Below the pieces are notes generated by a model. The model made no database searches and was not told the DNA's origin. It worked only from the letters and a program-made list of their open reading frames with translations. From NCBI GenBank assembly GCA_947452625.1, contig CANGEC010000004.1, positions 1 through 32,620 on the forward strand: 32,620 nucleotides of DNA, read 5' to 3'. Both the position numbers and the translations under genes were made by a program. The DNA comes from Burkholderiaceae bacterium (lineage in GTDB: Bacteria > Pseudomonadota > Gammaproteobacteria > Burkholderiales > Burkholderiaceae). The stretch's first letter is position 1, and each line of letters starts with the position of its first letter. Positions 22,048 to 30,060 of this stretch are shown piece by piece.

Positions 22048-22905
22048 ATGAATGAAAAATTAGAAAATTTACTAAGTCATCTAGAGACTTTTTTGCCTAA
22101 GCCATTGACGGAAGATCAGTGGAAATCTTCTACAGCCTTTAGATGGCGTCGACGCGATAGCATTTTTGGGAGCATCGGTTTTTTACAGCCGGTTAAACAT
22201 ATTTCCGATATTGGTTTTGATGACTTAAAAAATATTGATCGTCAGCGCGATGCGATTCGTGACAACACCCGTAACTTTATTCAAAAGAAGCCCGCGAATA
22301 ATATTTTGTTAACGGGTGCTAGGGGAACGGGAAAGTCCTCCTTAATTAAAGCTAGTTTGCATGAGTTTGCTAGTCAGGGCTTGCGCTTGGTTGAGGTGGA
22401 AAAAGAACACTTGGCTGATTTAGCGGATATTACTGAGCTGCTAGCTGACCGACCAGAGCGCTTCATCGTATTTTGTGATGACTTATCGTTTGAGGAGGGA
22501 GAGTCTGGCTATAAAGCTATGAAATCCGCACTTGATGGCTCCGTCTCTGCACAAGTTGATAACGTCTTAATTTATGCCACGTCTAATCGTCGTCATCTTT
22601 TACCTGAGTATATGAAAGATAACGAAGGTTATGTTCATAGTGATGATGGTGAGATTCATCCGGGTGAAGTGGTTGAAGAAAAGATTTCTTTATCTGAACG
22701 TTTTGGTTTGTGGCTCTCCTTTTATCCACCTAAGCAAGATGAGTATTTAGCGATTGTTGGCCACTGGCTACATCATTTTGGTTTAAATGATGTCCAGATT
22801 GAAGCGGCTCGTGCCGAAGCTTTGGTTTGGGCTTTGGAGCGCGGATCTCGCAGCGGTCGTGTAGCTTGGCAGTTTGCTAAGTTCTGGGCTGGCTCGCACT
22901 CCTAA
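22048..22905 (+). CDS. DUF815 family AAA+ ATPase of unknown function
   Basis: 285 aa; FRWRRRDSIFGSIGFLQPV, NNILLTGARGTGKSSLIKA Walker A, FIVFCDDLSFEEGESGYKAMKSALDGS, VLIYATSNRRHLLPEYMKDN: DUF815 signature style. Confidence 0.88.
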   Translation: MNEKLENLLSHLETFLPKPLTEDQWKSSTAFRWRRRDSIFGSIGFLQPVKHISDIGFDDLKNIDRQRDAIRDNTRNFIQKKPANNILLTGARGTGKSSLIKASLHEFASQGLRLVEVEKEHLADLADITELLADRPERFIVFCDDLSFEEGESGYKAMKSALDGSVSAQVDNVLIYATSNRRHLLPEYMKDNEGYVHSDDGEIHPGEVVEEKISLSERFGLWLSFYPPKQDEYLAIVGHWLHHFGLNDVQIEAARAEALVWALERGSRSGRVAWQFAKFWAGSHS

Positions 22906-22912
22906 ATCATTG

Positions 22913-23329
22913 ATGAGCATTAGCAATCGTCCTGTTACTGAAGTGGCTGCAGGCATCTTATTGGATGCTGAAGGTCGGTACCTATTGGGTCAGAGACCTG
23001 AAGGTAAACCTTATGCTGGCTACTGGGAAGTGCCGGGTGGCAAAATTGAGCAGGGCGAATCTATTTTTGAAGCGCTTAAGCGCGAACTTTTGGAAGAGCT
23101 TGGCATTGAAATCATCTCGAGTGAAGCATTAACTGTTCTAGAGCATGACTATCCCCATGCCTATGTGAGATTACATGTGAGCATTATTCGAGAGTGGCGT
23201 GGCACTCCGAAGGGCTGTGAGGGTCAACAATTATCTTGGCAGCGTATTTCGGAGGAGGGGCCAAGTGTTCAGCCCTTATTGCCAGCAGCGTGGCCCATGC
23301 TAGAAAAGCTCAAACTACTTTTAGCTTAA
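22913..23329 (+). CDS. NUDIX hydrolase (MutT/8-oxo-dGTP diphosphatase-like)
   Basis: NUDIX box GGKIEQGESIFEALKRELLEELGIE; ATG 22913 (MSISNRPVTEVAAGILLD) preferred over 22874. Confidence 0.92.
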   Translation: MSISNRPVTEVAAGILLDAEGRYLLGQRPEGKPYAGYWEVPGGKIEQGESIFEALKRELLEELGIEIISSEALTVLEHDYPHAYVRLHVSIIREWRGTPKGCEGQQLSWQRISEEGPSVQPLLPAAWPMLEKLKLLLA

Positions 23330-24078
23330 AGTTGACAGAGGGTCAGTCTAAAGGGTACGTCTACATTGATGAGTTGCGCTTTTTTATCGCGGTCGGCTTT
23401 TAAAAAGCGAATCGACAATAAATATTTGTTTGCACTGATCTCAGAGTAGAGATTGTCATCCTCTACTGCAATACGCATTAACTGGTAGACCTTGCCGGAT
23501 GGTGCTTGTTGGAATGAACCTTGATGTGCAACCACTTCTTTTGCCTCACCTGATTGACGAAGCAATCTAAGAAAGACTTGACATGCTTCATGCCAAGGCA
23601 AGAGTGGGGCAACATAATTTTCTAGTAATTCTCTCCGTTGACTTGTAGGGCTATTTTTCCAAGCATGGTAACTTGGTAAATCAATGGGACTTGTACCACC
23701 TGGAATATTTAAGCGCGTGCGAATTGCATTTAACCATTCGCTTTCCGTAATCACAGAATTGGGTTTCCCAAGTGACTGATTAATTTTGCTGGATGCCGAA
23801 TCAATTTCTGAGAGGGTTTGAGCGAGCGCTTCTTGATCTACTTTTTGAGAAGACTTCAAACCATTGAGAGCGTATTTCTGTCGCTCGAATTCTTTCAATA
23901 GGAGTGATTTGATATCTCCCCTTGAGCCAATATCACCCAAATCAAATAATGTAGCTATGGCGTTGTGGTGAAGTTCTGGATCATCGGATCGCACAAAATG
24001 GCTAAAACGGGCAAACAAATACTCCAGCCGAAGCATGCTTCGAACTAATTCATTGAAGGGGTATTCGTATACGATCAC
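23326..24078 (-). CDS. zapD: Cell division protein ZapD (DUF1342 / YacF)
   Basis: 250 aa; MIVYEYPFNELVRSMLRLEYLFARFSHFV... N-terminus, C-terminal NKYLLSIRFLKADRDKKAQLINVDVPFRLTLC; downstream of coaE. Confidence 0.9.
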   Translation of the reverse strand: MIVYEYPFNELVRSMLRLEYLFARFSHFVRSDDPELHHNAIATLFDLGDIGSRGDIKSLLLKEFERQKYALNGLKSSQKVDQEALAQTLSEIDSASSKINQSLGKPNSVITESEWLNAIRTRLNIPGGTSPIDLPSYHAWKNSPTSQRRELLENYVAPLLPWHEACQVFLRLLRQSGEAKEVVAHQGSFQQAPSGKVYQLMRIAVEDDNLYSEISANKYLLSIRFLKADRDKKAQLINVDVPFRLTLCQL

Positions 24079-24104
24079 AAGCCCATATTCTATGACGAAC
24101 TTGC

Positions 24105-24776
24105 TTAAACTTTCGTAATTCCCACAATTTTTTGGTGTAAATCGTGGACTTCAGCGCTCAAGGCCTCCAAGTCGCCATGGTTGTGAAGGACGGTATCGGC
24201 TTGGGCTATTCGATCTTGCCGTTTCGCTTGCGCACCAAGAATTTGTAGAACCTCCGCTCGGCTAAGCTTGTTGCGCTGCATTACCCTATCAATTTGCGTT
24301 TCTTCGGGGCAGTCAACAACCGCAATATGGTCAAGTAAACCCTGCCAACTAGTGGACTCAATGAGCAAGGGGACCACAAAAACAAGATAGGGGGCACCAG
24401 ATTTGGCGGATTTAAGCGCCTCTTTAATGGTTTCTTGACGAATCAAAGGGTGGGTAATCTGCTCTAAACGCTTCCTGGCTTCTGGTTGTGCAAAGACTAG
24501 GGCGCGCATTTTGGCTCGATTGAGGGCGCCAGAGGGCTCAAGATAGTCTTGCCCAAATTCTTTTTCAATTAATGGAATGGCAATCCCACCAGGAGCAGTG
24601 ATTTGGTGGGCAATGAGATCAGTGTCAATAATGCCGGCACCAAGACCTTTCAGCAAATCACTAACAGTAGTTTTTCCAGAGCCAATGCCGCCAGTCAGCC
24701 CAATTAAAGGCAGATGGCCTTTGAGGGCTATGAGATCGGCAGGCTCGGTATTGGATTTAGAAGCAATAGTGACCAT
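24105..24776 (-). CDS. coaE: Dephospho-CoA kinase
   Basis: IGLTGGIGSGKTTVSDLLKGLGAGIIDTDLIAHQITAPGG; FVVPLLIESTSWQGLLDHIAVVDCPEETQIDRVMQRNKLSRAEVLQIL. Confidence 0.95.
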   Translation of the reverse strand: MVTIASKSNTEPADLIALKGHLPLIGLTGGIGSGKTTVSDLLKGLGAGIIDTDLIAHQITAPGGIAIPLIEKEFGQDYLEPSGALNRAKMRALVFAQPEARKRLEQITHPLIRQETIKEALKSAKSGAPYLVFVVPLLIESTSWQGLLDHIAVVDCPEETQIDRVMQRNKLSRAEVLQILGAQAKRQDRIAQADTVLHNHGDLEALSAEVHDLHQKIVGITKV

Positions 24777-24916
24777 AACAATTCAATGATGCCAGTAAAT
24801 GCCAGAAAAGGTCCAAAAGGAAAGGTTCCATCGCTGATGAAGCCGCTGCGTGAGTCAATCAGCAAAACTGGCGCTAGGCTAGAGTGCCTAGGGCAAAAAA
24901 GCTAGGAAGTTGCCAC
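24727..24916 (-). pseudogene. pilD: Remnant of prepilin peptidase (PilD / A24 family), C-terminal fragment only
   Basis: Minus-strand translation between pilC and coaE gives ...DGTFPFGPFLAFTGIIELLW(SLLLLNPIPSLPIS*), matching the PilD C-terminal signature; a preceding WQLPSFFALGTLA segment is in another frame and there is an in-frame TAG near the 5' end. No catalytic GxGD segment. Confidence 0.78.
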
Positions 24917-25993
24917 TTAGACGATTTGCCCTAAATTAAAAATAGGTAGATAAAGGATGATGACTAGACTGCCAATAGTTGCCCCAACCAGAATAATCAT
25001 CAAGGGCTCTAAATTCTGGCTAAGGGCGTTTAGTTGAGAGCTTAGTTGGGCCCCTAAAGAATGTGCCCGTTTACTAAGCATTGCATCAAGTGAGCCACTT
25101 TCTGAGCCGATGCGTAATAACTGCAGTGTTTCTAGGTCGCATAGTATGTGTGATGGGTCTGCTTTACTGAGGGCTTCACCCAGGGGCCAGCCACGAGTGA
25201 GGTGTTTAAAAACCTCAGCGCTAAAGTCATGGCTGATCCAATGATTTGAGGACTGCGCAGTAATGCGCAACGCTTCTGGCAAAGGTAGTCCAGAAGCAAG
25301 TAGATGCCCAAGTGTGCGGCACCAATGTGTCAGTGCGGCAAGTCTAAACAGGTTTCCGATGATCGGAATGCGTAAGCTCAGTCGGTCGCAGAGTTTTTGT
25401 AGCCGCGTTGACCTGAGCCAGAGGATGAAAAAACATACGCTGAGAATTAAAAAAGTGATGCAAAGCTCACTAAACCAATTTTCAATCATGCCTGAAAGCC
25501 TCATCAATGCTTGTGTGGGTGCAGGCAGTTCAGCGTGAAAATTTTCAAATACATCCTTGAAGACGGGGATTACCCAAATCATCATGACGATGACTAGCAG
25601 TATTGAGCTTGCTAACGTAATCATTGGATAGCTTAGTGCCTGCTGGATTTTGCGACGCAGCTCTATTTGGTCTGTCAGTTGCTGACTGATGGTTTTGAGC
25701 GCAAGACTTAAGTCACCAGAACGTTCGCTTACCTTAATGAGATTCACAAACTCCATAGAAAATTTTCCGTCTAGTCTGATGAGGCATTCCGAGAAGCTAT
25801 CCCCCTCTTTTAGTTGGTGGTGAAGCTCGTGAAGCCATCCTAGCCATGATGCATTGGCAGACTGGGTGAGTAATTGAATAGCATGCAGCAAAGGAAGGCC
25901 GGCATAGATTAAGGCGAGCAGTTGCTCGGAGAAATGGAGTTGCTCTTGCGCGCTTAATTTTGCTTGAAAGAGATTGCTGATTTTCAACGCCAT
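24917..25993 (-). CDS. pilC: Type IV pilus / type II secretion inner-membrane platform protein (PilC/GspF family)
   Basis: 358 aa; two T2SSF-type repeats (FSEQLLALIYAGLPLLHAIQLL / LTHWCRTLGHLLASGLPLPEALRI), C-terminal LEPLMIILVGATIGSLVIILYLPIFNLGQIV. Confidence 0.9.
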   Translation of the reverse strand: MALKISNLFQAKLSAQEQLHFSEQLLALIYAGLPLLHAIQLLTQSANASWLGWLHELHHQLKEGDSFSECLIRLDGKFSMEFVNLIKVSERSGDLSLALKTISQQLTDQIELRRKIQQALSYPMITLASSILLVIVMMIWVIPVFKDVFENFHAELPAPTQALMRLSGMIENWFSELCITFLILSVCFFILWLRSTRLQKLCDRLSLRIPIIGNLFRLAALTHWCRTLGHLLASGLPLPEALRITAQSSNHWISHDFSAEVFKHLTRGWPLGEALSKADPSHILCDLETLQLLRIGSESGSLDAMLSKRAHSLGAQLSSQLNALSQNLEPLMIILVGATIGSLVIILYLPIFNLGQIV

Positions 25994-27057
25994 GAACCCA
26001 GCTCTGATATTAGTGAAGACTCTTCAATGAGTCCCGCTTTAACATGAAGCATGCCAGCCACATGCATATTTAAATGATGAGGACTGAGAGTTTCTAGCAT
26101 TGCAGTATTGAAGATTTCATGCACGCCTATACGGCCAAAATGGCGCGTACCTTTGCAAAATTGACAGGTAGTGTTATTCATATCATTTACGCAATGTTGG
26201 CAAATCATGCGCACAAGTCGCTGTGAGCTTACACAGCGCAAGCAAGAGTTAATCGCTTCTTGGTCTACCCCTAAACTCTTGAGTCGCGCCAAAACACCTT
26301 GGGCATTTCGGGTATGTAAAGTACTTAAAACAAGGTGTCCAGTTTGCGCCGCCTGAATCGCGAGTTGGGCTGTTGTGGCATCCCGAATTTCTCCAATCAT
26401 GATGACATCTGGGTCTTGTCGAAGTAATGCGCGAATGATGCTTGAAAAATCGAGGCCTGCGCGAGGGTGATACGCGACTTGATTAATCCCTGCTAGGCGA
26501 ATTTCAATAGGATCTTCAATCGAACAAAGGTTACGTTCAATCTGATTCAATTCTTTGAGGCAGCTATACAAAGTACGCGTTTTACCGCTACCGGTAGGAC
26601 CAGTTACCAAGATGAGGCCGTTAGTTTGGTGGATGGCATTGCGCAAAATAGCCAACTGTTCAGGTAGAAGCCCTAGTCGATCCAAGCTGAGATCATCCAT
26701 TTTGTTGGGCAAGATTCGGACCACTGCTTTTTCGCCATAGAGGGTTGGCAGAATAGAGACGCGACAATCAATATTAGGCTTGCTAAAGTCAAAGCCAACC
26801 GTCAGCCTTCCATCTTGCGGTAAGCGTTTCTCGGCAATATCGAGACGCGCTAATATTTTTATTCGCGTTAGAAGGCGCTCATGTATAGCTGCTGGATAGC
26901 GCGACAGAAGTTCTAGGAGGCCATCAACCCGAATACGAACCAGGGTTTCTTGAGATCCAGCTTCAATATGAATGTCAGTTGCTCTAGCCTGAAGGGCATT
27001 GATGGTAATTTCATGCCAGGTTCGAATAATGAGGGAGTCATCCTGGATAGAATTCAA
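25984..27057 (-). CDS. pilB: Short PilB/GspE-family assembly ATPase lacking the N-terminal MshEN-like domain
   Basis: 357 aa; ATDIHIEAG, TGPTGSGKTRTLYSCL Walker A, SIEDPIE, DPDVIMIGEIRDATTAQLAIQAAQTGHLVLSTLHT, zinc-type CQHCVNDMNNTTCQFC. Confidence 0.88.
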   Translation of the reverse strand: MNSIQDDSLIIRTWHEITINALQARATDIHIEAGSQETLVRIRVDGLLELLSRYPAAIHERLLTRIKILARLDIAEKRLPQDGRLTVGFDFSKPNIDCRVSILPTLYGEKAVVRILPNKMDDLSLDRLGLLPEQLAILRNAIHQTNGLILVTGPTGSGKTRTLYSCLKELNQIERNLCSIEDPIEIRLAGINQVAYHPRAGLDFSSIIRALLRQDPDVIMIGEIRDATTAQLAIQAAQTGHLVLSTLHTRNAQGVLARLKSLGVDQEAINSCLRCVSSQRLVRMICQHCVNDMNNTTCQFCKGTRHFGRIGVHEIFNTAMLETLSPHHLNMHVAGMLHVKAGLIEESSLISELGSWR

Positions 27058-28340
27058 ATGTCTCTACTGACTGCTGGTTTATAGAGTTTGACGGTTTTAA
27101 CGCCTTGTTCATCAAACTGCACGATCTCCATCACGATGTTGGCAATTCTGAGACTGACATCATGATCCGGGATCGCCTCGAGCTCTTCCAAAATAAGTCC
27201 ATTCAGCGTGCGGGGTCCATCTAAGGGAAGATTTAAATCTAATAAGCGATTTAAATCGCGCAGCGAAGCGCTGCCACTGGCCAGGTATGTCCCATCAGCA
27301 AGCCATTGAGGTTCATGCGATAGGCTAGAGAATGAGGTCGTGAATTCTCCAATGAGCTCTTCAACGATATCTTCGAAAGTCACTAGCCCCAGTACTTCGC
27401 CATATTCATTGACTACTAAACTTAAACGTTCCTGGTTCTCTTGGAAAAATTGCATTTGCTGCAATACTGGCGTGCCGCTAGGAATGAAGTAAGGCTCACT
27501 GAGCAAGGCTTTAAAGTCTTGATGTTTTAGTTCATTGCTACCAAGCAAAGACAAGGTTTTTTTGACGGACAAAATGCCAATGATCTTTTCAGAGTCACCA
27601 TCACAGACTGGTAATTTATTGTGATAACAAGTCTCTAATTGCTGCACGACTTCATCTATAGGTCTTGAGAGATCTAAAACTTCGATCTTTGACCTTGGTG
27701 TCATTACATCATCAACAGAAATGTTTTCGAGATTGAAGAGATTTAGCAAAATATTGCGGTGATGATTTGAAACAAATCGGTTTGACTCCAGTACTAAACT
27801 ACGCAATTCTTCTTTACTCATTGCCCGGTTCTCAGTGGAGGGCTGTAGACCAAAAATCCGCATCAGACCCGAGACAAAATTATTAATAAACCAGAGTAAG
27901 GGCGCCAGGATGTAGGTCAGCGGCAAAATTAGCCAACCCACATTAGAGGCAATTTTTTCAGGAAAGGCAGCGCCAATAACTTTAGGAGTAATTTCACTAA
28001 AAATAATGATGAGTAATGCTACGGCTAAGGTGGCAATTGAGAGTACGAAGCCACTATCGCCAAAAAGATGCAGGGCAATCCCCGTTACTAAAATAGGAAG
28101 AATGGTGTTGATGAGGTTGTTTGAAATTAACAATACTGATAGTAGCGAATCAATCCGCTTTAATAGCCTCTCTGCTAAAGCAGCCCCGGCGTTGCCACCA
28201 TTTGCCATTGCCCGCAAGCGATGTCGATTGGAGGACAGCATGCTGGTTTCGGCCATAGAAAAGAAGCCGGATAGCGCTAGCAAAAAGACGACGAGTGCCA
28301 GCTGGGATAAAAATGGCCAATCGTCAAAAAAAGTATCCAT
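27054..28340 (-). CDS. HlyC/CorC-family protein (DUF21 + CBS pair + transporter-associated domain)
   Basis: LSGFFSMAETSMLSSNRHRLRAMA, DVMTPRSKIEVLDL, LSLVVNEYGEVLGLVTFEDIVEELIGEF. ATG 28340 (MDTFFDDWPF) preferred over 28373. Confidence 0.92.
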   Translation of the reverse strand: MDTFFDDWPFLSQLALVVFLLALSGFFSMAETSMLSSNRHRLRAMANGGNAGAALAERLLKRIDSLLSVLLISNNLINTILPILVTGIALHLFGDSGFVLSIATLAVALLIIIFSEITPKVIGAAFPEKIASNVGWLILPLTYILAPLLWFINNFVSGLMRIFGLQPSTENRAMSKEELRSLVLESNRFVSNHHRNILLNLFNLENISVDDVMTPRSKIEVLDLSRPIDEVVQQLETCYHNKLPVCDGDSEKIIGILSVKKTLSLLGSNELKHQDFKALLSEPYFIPSGTPVLQQMQFFQENQERLSLVVNEYGEVLGLVTFEDIVEELIGEFTTSFSSLSHEPQWLADGTYLASGSASLRDLNRLLDLNLPLDGPRTLNGLILEELEAIPDHDVSLRIANIVMEIVQFDEQGVKTVKLYKPAVSRDI

Positions 28341-28456
28341 GGGTAAGGCCTGTAATGAGTGCGGAGGATTCAATATAGCAAAGTGCTATTTCACATGCTA
28401 TAGGTGTAATGGGGACCTGCATTAACTTTTTCTGTTAATTGTGTAAGAATCGCCGG

Positions 28457-28969
28457 ATGACCTCAAAAGATCGGCTCCTCCCGTTAAAGAATGCGCAATA
28501 TTGTGTGATTGATGCGCCTTTTGGACGCCTTGGCATTGCTACGGAAATGGTTGACGGCAGTTTGATGCTTGCCAAAATTGATTATTTATCTCCCTCTACC
28601 TCCTTATGCCCTCCCAGTAACGCGTTGGCAAAGGAAGTGGCTAAGCAGTGTGCGGCGTATTTTAAAAATCCCACTAATCAGTTTGATGTGCCAATGAAGC
28701 CGGCTGGTACAGAGCATCAACAAAAGGTCTGGCGAGCGGTGCAAGCTATTCCACTTGGGTCAACCAAAACTTATGGCGAGATTGCTAAGGCTATTAAAAG
28801 TGGACCCAGGGCAGTTGGCACTGCCTGCGGCGCAAATCCTTACCCCTTAATTGCCCCTTGTCATCGAGTTGTTTCCGCTCAAGGGATTGGAGGATTTATG
28901 CAAGAAGATTCACTAGGGCTATATCGCCAAATCAAAATATGGCTTTTACAGCATGAAGGTGTACTCTAG
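28457..28969 (+). CDS. ogt: Methylated-DNA--[protein]-cysteine S-methyltransferase (Ogt/MGMT)
   Basis: FQ-equivalent HQQKVWRAVQAIPLGSTKTYGEIA, RAVGTACGANPYPLIAPCHRVV active-site PCHRV. ATG 28457 preferred over 28439. Confidence 0.9.
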   Translation: MTSKDRLLPLKNAQYCVIDAPFGRLGIATEMVDGSLMLAKIDYLSPSTSLCPPSNALAKEVAKQCAAYFKNPTNQFDVPMKPAGTEHQQKVWRAVQAIPLGSTKTYGEIAKAIKSGPRAVGTACGANPYPLIAPCHRVVSAQGIGGFMQEDSLGLYRQIKIWLLQHEGVL

Positions 28970-29952
28970 ATTCTTGCTTTCGCGGTGAGCACGTTTCTCA
29001 ATGGGGTTGAACCTAGGTAGAAAAAAGTTTTGATCAGCGCATCATGAGCAGCCGCAATTTTTGTAAAACCATAAAAAAGCCACACGACTTTTCTGGAAAG
29101 TCTTACATCAGTCATTTGATGCGAGCTTTCGCGCGCTGCAATCTGATTCAGTGTTAATACAGCCAATCCAAAAGCTAAAAGGCAAAAACGTCGCATACCA
29201 ATTTCTGCCTTTGGCAGTAGCAGAATATAGGTCATCGCATCATGAAGTTTTTGATAAGCGATATGCAATAGATCAAGTTGAGTTAGGTTGGCGGGCTTCC
29301 AAGAAACGCCACGTGCCTGATCTTGCGGTGAGTCTTTGAGGATGTTGGTCATTTGCAATGCTTGACCAAATGCAATGGCTAAATTTTCGTGACCCGCAAT
29401 ATTTTTAGAGAAGGCAGGGGAGTAATGCCTAAAGATATTGGTAAGGAGTTCTCCAACGACGCCTGCTACTACATAGCAATAATCCTCAAACTCTTGAAGA
29501 TTTTTTAGACCTGTCTGCGTTTGTTTACCATGAAATAGAGACATCCCTTCAGACATGACCGAGACACATCGACTGACAGCAGTTTGGTCATGTTCCGAGC
29601 AGGTATGCAGAATCCGCAAAACTGTTGGTGTGTGGGCAATTAAGTCGAGCTCATCAAAATTGGGGTAGAGCTTTAATGCATCAAGGCAGGGAGTAACAAA
29701 GGCATCAACGGCTATTTTTCCTAAAACTGCTTCCAGGAATAGTTTAGATAAATGTCGTTTGGTCTCGGGGGTCAGTTCTGCGGCGTCTTCAATCGTGTCG
29801 ACAATTCGACAGAGTAAGTAGGTATTGCCAACGACTTTTTCAATAGCGGGCGGTAACAAGGGAATCGTGAGGGCAAAAGTGCGTGAGACCGAATGCAAAA
29901 TGGCTTTTTGATAGGCCAAGTCGGTTTGAGGGGTCTCGGTCGGAGCATTCAC
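28966..29952 (-). CDS. Squalene/phytoene synthase family protein
   Basis: 328 aa; SVSRTFALTIPLLP, first Asp motif CRIVDTIED, second Asp motif QMTNILKDSPQDQARGVSW (DxxxD). Confidence 0.86.
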   Translation of the reverse strand: MNAPTETPQTDLAYQKAILHSVSRTFALTIPLLPPAIEKVVGNTYLLCRIVDTIEDAAELTPETKRHLSKLFLEAVLGKIAVDAFVTPCLDALKLYPNFDELDLIAHTPTVLRILHTCSEHDQTAVSRCVSVMSEGMSLFHGKQTQTGLKNLQEFEDYCYVVAGVVGELLTNIFRHYSPAFSKNIAGHENLAIAFGQALQMTNILKDSPQDQARGVSWKPANLTQLDLLHIAYQKLHDAMTYILLLPKAEIGMRRFCLLAFGLAVLTLNQIAARESSHQMTDVRLSRKVVWLFYGFTKIAAAHDALIKTFFYLGSTPLRNVLTAKARI

Positions 29953-30060
29953 TAGGTAATTATGTCAGACCTGCATGATTCAAAATCAATCAAATTGCCT
30001 AACCGCCATAAATGACAAGGCCATATAATTTGACCAATTTCTTCGAGGGGATGTAGGTCG

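Noticed and set aside
24714-24905. 63-aa plus-strand ORF between coaE and pilC
   Set aside because: It is antisense to the coaE start and the pilD remnant; its peptide is the by-product of the opposite-strand sequence.
29995-30029. Promoter-like TATAAT (30024-30029) upstream of the symporter with TTGCCT (29995-30000)
   Set aside because: The spacer is 23 bp, too long for a sigma70 promoter, and no better -35 box was found at 17 bp; not supportable by eye.
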